The notes beneath the pieces are model-generated. The model ran no database searches and was not told the DNA's origin. It saw nothing but the letters and a program-made list of their open reading frames with translations. Below, in pieces: positions 9,191-16,797 of a stretch of DNA of 35,081 nt (position 1 is the first letter of the stretch; the number at the start of each line of letters is the position of its first letter). The position numbers were made by a program, and so were the translations under genes. The stretch is taken from the NCBI GenBank assembly GCA_900315055.1, contig OMXP01000027.1, positions 1-35,081 on the forward strand, read 5' to 3'. Source of the stretch: an uncultured Lachnospiraceae bacterium (GTDB lineage Bacteria > Bacillota > Clostridia > Lachnospirales > Lachnospiraceae).

Positions 9191-10918
9191 ATGGAAGAGA
9201 GAGTGGCAAAGGAGTTCCAGTACTGGCTCACCGATCCGTACTTCGACGATGAGACCAAGAAGGAGCTGCTTTCGATCCGCAACGATGAGAAGGAAGTCGA
9301 GGACCGCTTCTACAAGGATCTTGCCTTCGGCACGGGGGGACTGCGCGGCATCATCGGAGCGGGCACCAACCGCATGAACCTGTACACGGTCCGCAAGGCC
9401 ACACAGGGTCTTGCCAACTATATCAACAAGAACGGCGATCCGAAGAAGGGCGTCGCGATCTCCTATGATTCCCGCCGCATGAGCGCCGAGTTCGCAAAGG
9501 AGACGGCGCTCTGCCTTGCCGCCAACGGCATCAAGGCCTACCTCTCCGACCGGCTTCGCCCCGTTCCGGAGGAGAGCTTTGCCCTCCGGTACTTCAAGTG
9601 CCAGGCAGGCGTTGAGATCACCGCGTCCCACAACCCGCCCCAGTACAACGGCTACAAGGTCTACTGGGAGGACGGCGCACAGGTGACACCGCCCCACGAC
9701 ACCGGCATCATCGCTGACGTCAATGCGGTCGCAAGCTACAATGAGGTGAAGACCATGTCCGAGGCCGATGCAAAGGCCGCAGGACTTCTCCAGTACTTCG
9801 GCAGGGAAGTGGACGACGCCTACATGGAGGCGCTCAAGAAGCAGATCATCCACCCCGAGGTCATCAGGGAGATGGCAGACGATATCCGCATCGTCTACAC
9901 CCCGTTCCACGGAGCAGGACTGATCCCGGTCACCCGTGTTCTCGATGAGCTTGGCTTCAAGCACGTCTATGTGGTGCCCGAGCAGAAGGATCCGGATCCC
10001 AACTTCACGACTCTCGAGTATCCGAACCCCGAGGACCCGAAGGCCTTCACGCTGGCCTTAAAGCTTGCAAAGGAGAAGGATGCGGACATCGTTCTTGCAA
10101 CCGATCCCGATGCAGACCGCCTCGGCGTCTATGCAAAGGATACCAAGACCGGTGAGTATATCGGCTTTACCGGCAACATGTCCGGCATGCTGATCGGCGA
10201 GTACATCCTGCGCGAGAGAACAAAGACTGGCACGATGCCCGAGAATCCGGCATTCGTCACCACGATCGTCACGACGAACCTTGCAAAGGCCGTTGCCACG
10301 AAGTATCACTGCCACTATGTCGAGACCCTGACCGGCTTCAAGTACATCGGCGAGCAGATCCGCCTGTTCGAAGAGGCGCACAGCTACAACTACGTCTTCG
10401 GTCTCGAGGAGTCCTACGGCTGCCTTGCCGGCACGCATGCGCGTGACAAGGACGCACCGGTTGCCGTCATGATGCTGTGCGAGGCTGCTGCCTTCTACAA
10501 GAAGCAGGGCCTGACACTCTGGGATCAGATGCAGAAGATCTATGAGGAGTACGGCTTCTACAAGGAAGGCCAGATCGCGATCACCAAGGCCGGCATCGAG
10601 GGCGCAAGACAAATCCAGGCGATGATGGAAGGCTTCCGCAAGAACCCTCCGAAGAACTTCGGCAAGTGGAAGGTCGTGCAGTTCCGCGACTACGAGAGCG
10701 GAAAGACCCTGGACCTTGCAACCGGCAAGGAAGGAAAGACCGGTCTTCCGACCTCGAACGTTCTCTACTTCGAGCTCGACAACGATGCATGGTGCTGCGT
10801 CAGACCTTCCGGCACGGAGCCGAAGATCAAGTTTTACATGGGTGTCAAGGGTACCAGCCTTGACGATTCCGCAAAGCAGCTCGAGGAGCTGACGAACGCG
10901 GTGAAGGAACACATCTGA
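9191..10918 (+). CDS. pgcA: Alpha-phosphoglucomutase / phosphomannomutase family enzyme
   Basis: Interconverts glucose-1-phosphate and glucose-6-phosphate, feeding NDP-sugar synthesis (and so dTDP-rhamnose) from glycolysis. The 575 residues carry the full alpha-D-phosphohexomutase set: GTGGLRGIIGAGTNRMN near the N-terminus, the phosphoserine loop ITASHNPPQYNGYK (Ser146), the metal-binding loop ATDPDADRLG (about 303-312), the sugar-binding GLEESYG, and the C-terminal phosphate-binding RPSGTEPKIKFY. This length and motif set are typical of the Firmicute PgcA class. ATG 9191 is chosen because AGGAGG ends 10 bp before it; an earlier in-frame start has no such site. It is 48 bp after the tandem GT gene and ends before the hairpin at 11012. 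Phosphomannomutase activity cannot be excluded. Confidence 0.93.
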   Translation: MEERVAKEFQYWLTDPYFDDETKKELLSIRNDEKEVEDRFYKDLAFGTGGLRGIIGAGTNRMNLYTVRKATQGLANYINKNGDPKKGVAISYDSRRMSAEFAKETALCLAANGIKAYLSDRLRPVPEESFALRYFKCQAGVEITASHNPPQYNGYKVYWEDGAQVTPPHDTGIIADVNAVASYNEVKTMSEADAKAAGLLQYFGREVDDAYMEALKKQIIHPEVIREMADDIRIVYTPFHGAGLIPVTRVLDELGFKHVYVVPEQKDPDPNFTTLEYPNPEDPKAFTLALKLAKEKDADIVLATDPDADRLGVYAKDTKTGEYIGFTGNMSGMLIGEYILRERTKTGTMPENPAFVTTIVTTNLAKAVATKYHCHYVETLTGFKYIGEQIRLFEEAHSYNYVFGLEESYGCLAGTHARDKDAPVAVMMLCEAAAFYKKQGLTLWDQMQKIYEEYGFYKEGQIAITKAGIEGARQIQAMMEGFRKNPPKNFGKWKVVQFRDYESGKTLDLATGKEGKTGLPTSNVLYFELDNDAWCCVRPSGTEPKIKFYMGVKGTSLDDSAKQLEELTNAVKEHI

Positions 10919-10969
10919 AGCAAAAAAGTAAAACACAGTTTTGCTTTGTGTTCGGATCCGGAACGCGTC

Positions 10970-10998
10970 TAAACAAAACGGCGCAAATAGGATAAAAT
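10970..10998 (+). promoter_or_regulatory. Possible sigma-A promoter upstream of the 11074 glycosyltransferase
   Basis: TAAACA (10970-10975) and TAAAAT (10993-10998) are separated by 17 bp, matching 4 of 6 and 5 of 6 consensus positions. A transcript started here would enter the hairpin at 11012 almost at once, so it would need read-through to reach the gene at 11074. Confidence 0.4.
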
Positions 10999-11011
10999 AA
11001 GACAGTCAAAG

Positions 11012-11050
11012 AAGCCGGCAAGAAGGGATTTCTTCTTTGCCGGCTTTTTT
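11012..11050 (+). terminator. Rho-independent terminator or leader attenuator
   Basis: AAGCCGGC plus AAGAAG pairs with CTTCTT plus GCCGGCTT (one bulged T), a 14-bp stem with a 6-base loop followed by six T. It lies 94 bp after the pgcA stop and only 23 bp before the start of the next glycosyltransferase. Confidence 0.85.
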
Positions 11051-11073
11051 CAGCTTTATAAGGATTTACGTTC

Positions 11074-12435
11074 ATGAGCTTTAGGGCAAACCTGCTAAAG
11101 ACGTTCCGCTACTTTTTGCGGAACGGCTTTGTCGACACCTTCTATGCAGCCAGAGAGCGGCTTCTGGAGATGCGGCAACAACCCTATACGTATGAGGCGC
11201 CTTCCGGGAAGGAACTGACCCGCGAGAGGGCGATGTATGAGAGCATCGTCGCGGACGGCAGGGAAAACACCCTGCCCCTTGTCAGCTTTCTCGTGCCGGT
11301 GTTTGAGCCGAACCTCGTCTATTTAAAGGAGATGATGGACGCGGTTCTGTCCCAGACCTTTCAGAACCTGGAACTTGTCATCGCCGATGCGAGTACCTCC
11401 GACATCCCGGGACAGGTGGTCAGGGAGAAGAAGAGCGACAAAATCCGCTATGTGCGCCTTGCGGAAAACCTCGGGATCTCGGGGAACACGAATGCGGCGG
11501 CGGCTGCGGCTTCGGGAAGCTATGTGGCGCTTCTTGACTACGACGATGTCCTGACACCCGATGCGCTCTATCAGGTGACGAGGGCGATCCTCAAAAAGAC
11601 CCCGGCGCCGGAGATCCTCTACTCCGACGAGGACAAGTGCGATGAGAAGGTATCGCGCTTCTTCGAGCCGAACAGAAAGCCCGACTTTAATCCGGATTAT
11701 CTCCTCTCGAACAACTACATCTGTCACCTCCTCGTGATGAAGCGGGAGCTGTTCCTGGCGCTCGGTCTTCGAAGCGAGTACGACGGAGCACAGGACTATG
11801 ACCTGATCCTTCGGGCGCCCTGGAGCAATGTCTGTCATATCGACAAGGTGCTCTACCACTGGCGCATGCACGAGGGGTCGACCGCGGGAAATCCCGGGAG
11901 CAAGTCCTATGCCTATGATGCGGGAAAGCGCGCTCTCGAGGACTATCTTCGAAGCTGCAGGATCCGGGCGACGGTGAAAGACTCCCGTCACCGGGGGTTC
12001 TATGACATCGACTATGATCCCGATATCCTGACACAGCGCCCGGAGGTCGGCGTTATCGGGGGCAAGATCATCAACGGGAAGGACCGGATCATCGGCGGCA
12101 TGATGGACGGGGACGGGAATGTCTTCTTCGAGGGCATGCACGTGATGGAGTCGGGGCCGATGCACCGGGCAGATACCAGGTGCGATGCGGCTGCGGTGGA
12201 CGTGCGCTGCATGCAGATCCGCGATGAGCTCAGGCCCCTCTACCGCGATGTCTTTAATGTCAGTTTTGAGCGGGGCGTGATGCCGAAAGACGGCAGAAAC
12301 GCCACGTACCTGAAGCAGAAGAGCATCGAGTTCTGCCAGATGGCGCAGAATCTCGGATACCTGGTGGTCTTTGATCCGTCGATGGTGGTGAAGATCCCGG
12401 AGGGAAAGAAGAATGGACAGACCGGTGAAGCGTGA
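11074..12435 (+). CDS. GT2 family glycosyltransferase with truncated second domain
   Basis: A 453-residue sugar transferase. The N-terminal GT2 domain (about 68-285) is complete: LVSFLVPVFEPN, NLGISGNTNAA, DYDD (155-158), YSDEDKCD (183-190), RKPDFNPDYLLSNNYICH, AQDYDLILR and YHWRMHEGSTAGN. Residues about 310-453 resemble only the second half of another GT2 unit (PEVGVIGGKIINGKDRIIGG, later a Gly-Tyr-x-Val-Val-Phe-Asp-Pro end). The first half of that unit, with its nucleotide-binding strand and metal site, is missing, and so is the usual catalytic acidic motif. It looks like a tandem GT that lost half of domain B. An AAGGA-like site (11060-11064) precedes ATG 11074. The 3' end overlaps the next GT gene by 23 bp, pointing to coupled translation. 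Confidence 0.87.
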   Translation: MSFRANLLKTFRYFLRNGFVDTFYAARERLLEMRQQPYTYEAPSGKELTRERAMYESIVADGRENTLPLVSFLVPVFEPNLVYLKEMMDAVLSQTFQNLELVIADASTSDIPGQVVREKKSDKIRYVRLAENLGISGNTNAAAAAASGSYVALLDYDDVLTPDALYQVTRAILKKTPAPEILYSDEDKCDEKVSRFFEPNRKPDFNPDYLLSNNYICHLLVMKRELFLALGLRSEYDGAQDYDLILRAPWSNVCHIDKVLYHWRMHEGSTAGNPGSKSYAYDAGKRALEDYLRSCRIRATVKDSRHRGFYDIDYDPDILTQRPEVGVIGGKIINGKDRIIGGMMDGDGNVFFEGMHVMESGPMHRADTRCDAAAVDVRCMQIRDELRPLYRDVFNVSFERGVMPKDGRNATYLKQKSIEFCQMAQNLGYLVVFDPSMVVKIPEGKKNGQTGEA

Positions 12436-13510
12436 GAAGGATGTGACGGTCGTCATCCCGAATTACAACGGCATACAGTACCTGGACCTGTGCATTCAGA
12501 GCATCCTCCAGGGCACGATGGTTCCGAAGATCATCGTCGTCGACAACGGCTCGGACGACGGCTCGAGAGAGCTGCTTTCAAAGTACCCGGAGGTCCTCGT
12601 CTATCCCCTTTCGACCAACACGGGCTTCTGCCATGCGGTGAACTGCGGCCTGCACCTGGTGCGCAGCCGCTATGCGATCCTGTTAAACAACGATGTGAAG
12701 GTGGAGAAGACGTTCGTCGAGAGACTCTATACGACGATCGCGCAGAGCGCGAAGACCTTCTCCGTGCAGGCAAAGATGCTCTCGATGAAGGACCCGTCTG
12801 TTCTCGACGATGCGGGGGATCTGTACTCGATCCTGGGATACGCAAGAGCAAGGGGTAAGGCAAAGCCTGCAGATACCTATGAGAAGAGAGAGGAGATCTT
12901 CTCCACCTGCGCCGGGGCTGCGATCTACCGCATGGCGGGGTTTGAGAAGATCGGATACTTTGACGAGCGGCACTACTGCTACCTCGAGGACGTGGACATC
13001 GGGTACCGGGCACAGATCTTTGGCTACCGGAACCTCTACGAGCCGAAGGCCGTCTGCTATCATGCAGGGTCTGCGACGAGCGGGAGCCGGTACAATGCCT
13101 TCAAGGAGTCTCTTGCCTCCGGCAACAGCAGCTATCTTGCCTGGAAGAACATGCCTGCCTTCCAGTACGTGATCAACCTTCTCTTCCTGGCCCTCGGCCG
13201 GGCGATGAAGCAGCACTACTTTACAAAGAAGGGACTGGGCGAGGCCTTTTCGGACGGTCTTGAACGGGGCAAGGCCCTGATCTATGTCGCAAAGGATCAG
13301 GACTGGCTTGTAAAATACGGCTATTTTTACAAAAAGCGCTCCCTCCCGGAGGAAGCACTTCTCGAGGGGGCAGATGAAGAGATGCAGCAGGTGATGCCCC
13401 TCTATCTTGGTACAAAGGTGCCCTTTTCCATGGAGCACCTGCCCTCCTATGTCCGCATACAGGGAAAGCTCTGGAGCAACCTGTTCCGGGAGCTCAAAGA
13501 CGGACAGTAA
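12413..13510 (+). CDS. GT2 family glycosyltransferase (rhamnosyltransferase-like, WbbL/RfbF type)
   Basis: A 365-residue single-domain GT2 enzyme. Visible motifs are VTVVIPNYNG (11-20), IIVVDNGSDDGS (40-51), NTGFCHAVNCGL (69-80), the metal-binding LNNDV (91-95), CAGAAIYRM and the catalytic region YLEDVDIGYRA (190-200). NxGF near residue 70 and LEDVD(I/L) are typical of dTDP-rhamnose transferases, which fits the rmlC gene at the left edge, but the donor is not proven. The C-terminal third (about 230-290) holds hydrophobic stretches that may lie on the membrane. ATG 12413 lies inside the previous gene in another frame and is preceded by GGAGGG, so the 23-bp overlap is well supported. Confidence 0.9.
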   Translation: MDRPVKREKDVTVVIPNYNGIQYLDLCIQSILQGTMVPKIIVVDNGSDDGSRELLSKYPEVLVYPLSTNTGFCHAVNCGLHLVRSRYAILLNNDVKVEKTFVERLYTTIAQSAKTFSVQAKMLSMKDPSVLDDAGDLYSILGYARARGKAKPADTYEKREEIFSTCAGAAIYRMAGFEKIGYFDERHYCYLEDVDIGYRAQIFGYRNLYEPKAVCYHAGSATSGSRYNAFKESLASGNSSYLAWKNMPAFQYVINLLFLALGRAMKQHYFTKKGLGEAFSDGLERGKALIYVAKDQDWLVKYGYFYKKRSLPEEALLEGADEEMQQVMPLYLGTKVPFSMEHLPSYVRIQGKLWSNLFRELKDGQ

Positions 13511-13513
13511 CGT

Positions 13514-14938
13514 ATGATTAAGGATAATCAGATCTTTTTCAATCGCATGCACGTGGTACTCGACGGCGTCGTGGTCGTCGTGAGCTACTTCCTTGCCTGG
13601 CTGATCAAGTTCGAGACGCCCCTTGCGGACACGACGCCCGGCATCACGGCCCTGTCCGCGGAGTCGTACTTTACGGCGCTCTACTTCATCGTGCCGTTCT
13701 ACCTCGTGCTCTACTCGATCTACAACCTCTACTCGGCAAAGCGCTCGTCGAGGATCCGGAGCGAGATCGCGAACATCATCAAGGCGAACACGGTCGGCAT
13801 GATCGGCATCATGGTGGCCTTCTTCCTCATCGCAACGAACGTCCGCGGTGTCGTCGACTTCTCGCGATCCTTCATCCTGCTGTTTTATCTCATCAACATC
13901 ACCCTGACCGTGCTCTACCGCTATCAGGTGCGCAGGATCCTCTACCATATCAGACGCAAGGGCAACAACCTCCACCACATCATCCTCGTCGGCTATTCGA
14001 GGGCGGGGGAGGCGTATCTCGACCGGATCTACGCAAACGCCCAGTGGGGGTACGTCTGCCACGGGATCCTCGATGACCACGTCCCCAGGGGAACGACCTA
14101 CAAGGGCGTCAAGGTCATCGGAACCCTCGGAGACCTCGATATCATTCTGCCGGAGAACAAGCTCGACGAGATCGCGATCACGCTTCCCCTGCAGGACTAT
14201 GACAACCTCGAGACCATCGTCGACAAGTGCGAGAAGTCCGGCGTCCACACGAAGTTTATCCCGGACTACAACTCGCTTTTTCCCTCCAGGCCCTACACCG
14301 AGGACCTCATGGGGCTTCCGGTCATCAACATCCGCTACGTCCCGCTCACGAACACCTGGAATGCATTCATCAAGCGCATCGTGGACATCGTGGGGAGCAT
14401 CCTTCTCATCATCCTGTTCTCGCCGGTCATGCTCTTTGCCGTCATCGGCATCAAGCTGACAAGCCCGGGACCTGTCATCTTCAAGCAGACGAGAGTCGGT
14501 CTCCACGCGAAGGAATTTACGATGTACAAGTTCCGGACGATGGACGTGCAGACAAAGGAAGAGGAGAAGAAGGGCTGGACCACGCGGGGAGATGCAAGAG
14601 TCACGAAGTTCGGCGCCTTCCTTCGAAGGACCTCGATCGACGAGATGCCGCAGTTCTTCAACGTCCTGACGGGCAGCATGTCCCTTGTGGGACCAAGGCC
14701 CGAGAGGCCGCAGTTTGTCGAGAAGTTCAAGGAGGAGATCCCAAGGTACATGGTCAAGCATCAGGTCCGCCCCGGCATCACCGGCTGGGCGCAGATCAAC
14801 GGCTACCGCGGCGATACCTCCATCCGGAAGAGAATCGAGTACGATCTGTACTACATCGAGAACTGGACCTTCGGTTTTGACTTCAAGATCATGTTTCTGA
14901 CAATCTTCAAGGGATTTATCAACAAGAACGCGTACTGA
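13514..14938 (+). CDS. Polyprenyl-phosphate sugar-1-phosphate transferase (WbaP/CpsE type)
   Basis: Membrane enzyme that starts polysaccharide synthesis by transferring hexose-1-phosphate from an NDP-sugar to undecaprenyl phosphate. The 474 residues follow the family layout: four or five N-terminal hydrophobic helices (about 12-32, 52-72, 92-110, 118-136), a CoA-binding-like cytoplasmic domain (VGYSRAGEAYLDRI, about 159-172), a further membrane segment (KRIVDIVGSILLIILF, about 290-305) and the C-terminal catalytic domain. That domain has SPGPVIFKQTRVG, MYKFRTM, the Asp-Glu pair in TSIDEMPQFFNVL, SLVGPRPERP and RPGITGWAQ. The gene starts 4 bp after the upstream GT stop with only a weak ribosome binding site, as expected under translational coupling. 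The sugar (glucose, galactose or other) cannot be read from sequence. Confidence 0.94.
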   Translation: MIKDNQIFFNRMHVVLDGVVVVVSYFLAWLIKFETPLADTTPGITALSAESYFTALYFIVPFYLVLYSIYNLYSAKRSSRIRSEIANIIKANTVGMIGIMVAFFLIATNVRGVVDFSRSFILLFYLINITLTVLYRYQVRRILYHIRRKGNNLHHIILVGYSRAGEAYLDRIYANAQWGYVCHGILDDHVPRGTTYKGVKVIGTLGDLDIILPENKLDEIAITLPLQDYDNLETIVDKCEKSGVHTKFIPDYNSLFPSRPYTEDLMGLPVINIRYVPLTNTWNAFIKRIVDIVGSILLIILFSPVMLFAVIGIKLTSPGPVIFKQTRVGLHAKEFTMYKFRTMDVQTKEEEKKGWTTRGDARVTKFGAFLRRTSIDEMPQFFNVLTGSMSLVGPRPERPQFVEKFKEEIPRYMVKHQVRPGITGWAQINGYRGDTSIRKRIEYDLYYIENWTFGFDFKIMFLTIFKGFINKNAY

Positions 14939-14959
14939 TGCACACGCATCTCAAAAATA

Positions 14960-14968
14960 TGGTATACT
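14960..14968 (+). promoter_or_regulatory. Extended -10 promoter-like element before a terminator hairpin
   Basis: TGGTATACT (14960-14968) matches an extended -10 (TGn plus a 5/6 hexamer). No good -35 lies 16-18 bp upstream. The hairpin at 14984 starts only about 15 bases downstream. Confidence 0.35.
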
Positions 14969-14983
14969 GCGCATAAGTTTAAG

Positions 14984-15021
14984 CCTGCGGCTGCCGGCAA
15001 GGCCCGCCGCAGGTTCTTTTT
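14984..15021 (+). terminator. Rho-independent terminator closing the WbaP-type gene
   Basis: CCTGCGGC (14984-14991) pairs with GCCGCAGG (15006-15013) around a 14-base loop, followed by TTCTTTTT. It lies 45 bp after the gene stop and separates the glycosyltransferase operon from the LCP gene. Confidence 0.85.
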
Positions 15022-15024
15022 CGC

Positions 15025-15053
15025 TTGCCTGCAGGGGGAAAATGTTGTAGATT
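15025..15053 (+). promoter_or_regulatory. Possible promoter of the LCP gene
   Basis: TTGCCT (15025-15030) and TAGATT (15048-15053) with an exact 17-bp spacer, each matching 4 of 6 consensus positions. It lies between the upstream terminator and the ATG at 15102, leaving a leader of about 40 bases. Confidence 0.45.
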
Positions 15054-15101
15054 TGCAGGTATGCTTTTGTCTGATTTTGCTTACACCATCCGGAGGTGGA
15101 A

Positions 15102-16709
15102 ATGTCCACGAACCACAACAGGAATCGTGATACGTATTATGAGGACGACGACTTCTTTGACGAGGAAGGCGATTCGTATCAGGACGGGTACCAGGATGAA
15201 CAGTACGGCAGTGAGGATCCCTACAAAGATCCTGCCGCCGGAAGAAAAGATTCGTACGGGGAAGACAGCAGAGGACAGGACTACGGTGACGGATCGTATG
15301 ACGAGAATGCCTACGGGAACGGCAGCTATGCCGGCGACGGCTATGGCGATGAGGCTTACGGGGATGATTCCTACGGCGGAAACGGCTATGGCGGAGACGA
15401 TGCCTGGGATGAGAATGCCGGGAACGACTACTACGGGGAGGGTGCGGATGATTCGTATCCGGAACAAAGGCGCTCTTCCGGGAAAAAGAGCCGCGTAAAG
15501 AAGGCATCGAAGAAGAAATCCCGCGATCGCTCGTACCGCGAGGAAGATCTCTCCTACGACGACGGGTACGGGGACGCCTATGATGAGTCCGAGTACGACG
15601 ACAAGACCATCCGGAAGAGAAAGAGACGGCGTCTTGTTGTCTTTATCATCGAGATGGTGGCACTTCTTGTCGTGGTCGCCGTGCTCTATGCCATGACCCG
15701 CGTCGAGAAGATCGGAAAGCTTGATATCTCCGATACGAACGTCGAGGAGAACATCTCTGATGAGGTGCAGCAGGATGCCCTGACCGGCGCCATGAAGGGG
15801 TACCGGAACATCGCCCTGTTCGGCGTGGATTCCACGGAGGGTGAGCTCGATCAGAACACCCGCTCCGACGCGATCCTGATCCTGTCCATCAATGAGGACA
15901 CCGGCGAGGCAAAGCTCGTCTCGATCTACCGCGATACGCTGCTGGATATCGGAAACGGGGAGATCAACAAGGCCAACGCGGCCTATGCAAAGGGCGGCCC
16001 GGAGCAGGCCCTGAACATGCTCAACACGAACCTTGACCTGAACATCACGGATTTCGTGACGATCGGCTTCGGCGGACTGACCGATGTCATCAATGCCCTG
16101 GGCGGCATTCAGATCGATGTCACCGAGGACGAAATCCCGCACCTGAACAACTATCAGTCGACGATGGCGAAGGAGCTCGGCATCGACTACACCGAGGTCA
16201 CGACCCCGGGACTGCAGACGCTGGACGGCCTGCAGGCGACGGCCTACTGCCGCATCCGCTATACCTCCGGCTGGGACTACAAGAGAGCCGCACGGCAGAG
16301 GGCCGTGTTCTATGCGACCTTCGAGAAGGCAAAGAGCGCCTCGGCGTCTCAGATTTCGGAGATTGCAAACACCGCGTTCTCCGAGATCTACACCTCCTAT
16401 GACCTGACGACGCTGATCTCGGATCTGTCCACGCTCTCGAACTACAGTCTCGATACCGAGGATTCCATCGATTCGATGGCGAACGGCTTCCCGCAGCAGG
16501 ATCTGAGGATTCAGTCGAACATCGGAGGAGCCCTGGGCGACTGCGTCATTCCGAGATCCCTCTCCGAGAACGTGACCTGGCTGCACTCCTACCTGTTCGA
16601 TGACTCGGATTATGATGTCACCCAGAACGTGCAGGATACGAGCAACACGATCGATGACATGACAAAGGATGTCGTGCCGGAGGAGATGACCGACGCGGAT
16701 CATGCCTGA
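15102..16709 (+). CDS. LCP family (LytR-CpsA-Psr) glycopolymer-peptidoglycan ligase
   Basis: Extracellular, membrane-anchored phosphotransferase that attaches lipid-linked wall polymers to peptidoglycan; here the likely final step for the polysaccharide made by the neighbours. The 535 residues contain a long cytoplasmic N-terminus (1-177), one transmembrane helix (about 178-198, after KRKRRR) and the LCP domain from about 235. LCP landmarks are RNIALFGVDS, NTRSDAILILS with its conserved Arg/Asp, SIYRDT, INKANAAYAKGG, IGFGGLTDVINALGGI and RIRYTSGWDYKRAARQR. The N-terminal tail is unusual: residues 10-120 are dominated by Gly, Tyr, Asp, Asn and Ser with repeated Tyr-Gly-Asp units, then a basic KKxxK-rich patch, then another acidic Tyr stretch. 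ATG 15102 is chosen for the GGAGG 5 bp upstream rather than an in-frame GTG six bases earlier. Confidence 0.93.
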   Translation: MSTNHNRNRDTYYEDDDFFDEEGDSYQDGYQDEQYGSEDPYKDPAAGRKDSYGEDSRGQDYGDGSYDENAYGNGSYAGDGYGDEAYGDDSYGGNGYGGDDAWDENAGNDYYGEGADDSYPEQRRSSGKKSRVKKASKKKSRDRSYREEDLSYDDGYGDAYDESEYDDKTIRKRKRRRLVVFIIEMVALLVVVAVLYAMTRVEKIGKLDISDTNVEENISDEVQQDALTGAMKGYRNIALFGVDSTEGELDQNTRSDAILILSINEDTGEAKLVSIYRDTLLDIGNGEINKANAAYAKGGPEQALNMLNTNLDLNITDFVTIGFGGLTDVINALGGIQIDVTEDEIPHLNNYQSTMAKELGIDYTEVTTPGLQTLDGLQATAYCRIRYTSGWDYKRAARQRAVFYATFEKAKSASASQISEIANTAFSEIYTSYDLTTLISDLSTLSNYSLDTEDSIDSMANGFPQQDLRIQSNIGGALGDCVIPRSLSENVTWLHSYLFDDSDYDVTQNVQDTSNTIDDMTKDVVPEEMTDADHA

Positions 16710-16760
16710 TGGAGAAGGCGCAGCCTTTTCCGGAAACGAAAAGAACAGAAGTTAAGAAGA

Positions 16761-16785
16761 GAGCCGGCTTTTGCCGGCTTTCTTT
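16761..16785 (+). terminator. T-tailed hairpin between LCP gene and glycosyltransferase
   Basis: AGCCGGC (16762-16768), loop TTTT, GCCGGCT (16773-16779), followed by TTCTTT. It ends about 12 bases before the ATG at 16798, so the downstream ribosome binding site (GTGAGGTG) follows it directly and no promoter fits between them. Confidence 0.8.
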
Positions 16786-16797
16786 GTGAGGTGAACG

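Noticed and set aside
15280..15400. Possible DNA tandem repeat in the 5' part of the LCP gene
   Set aside because: The repetition is at the level of Tyr/Gly/Asp codons; unit length and bases vary, so there is no true DNA repeat array or CRISPR-like spacing.
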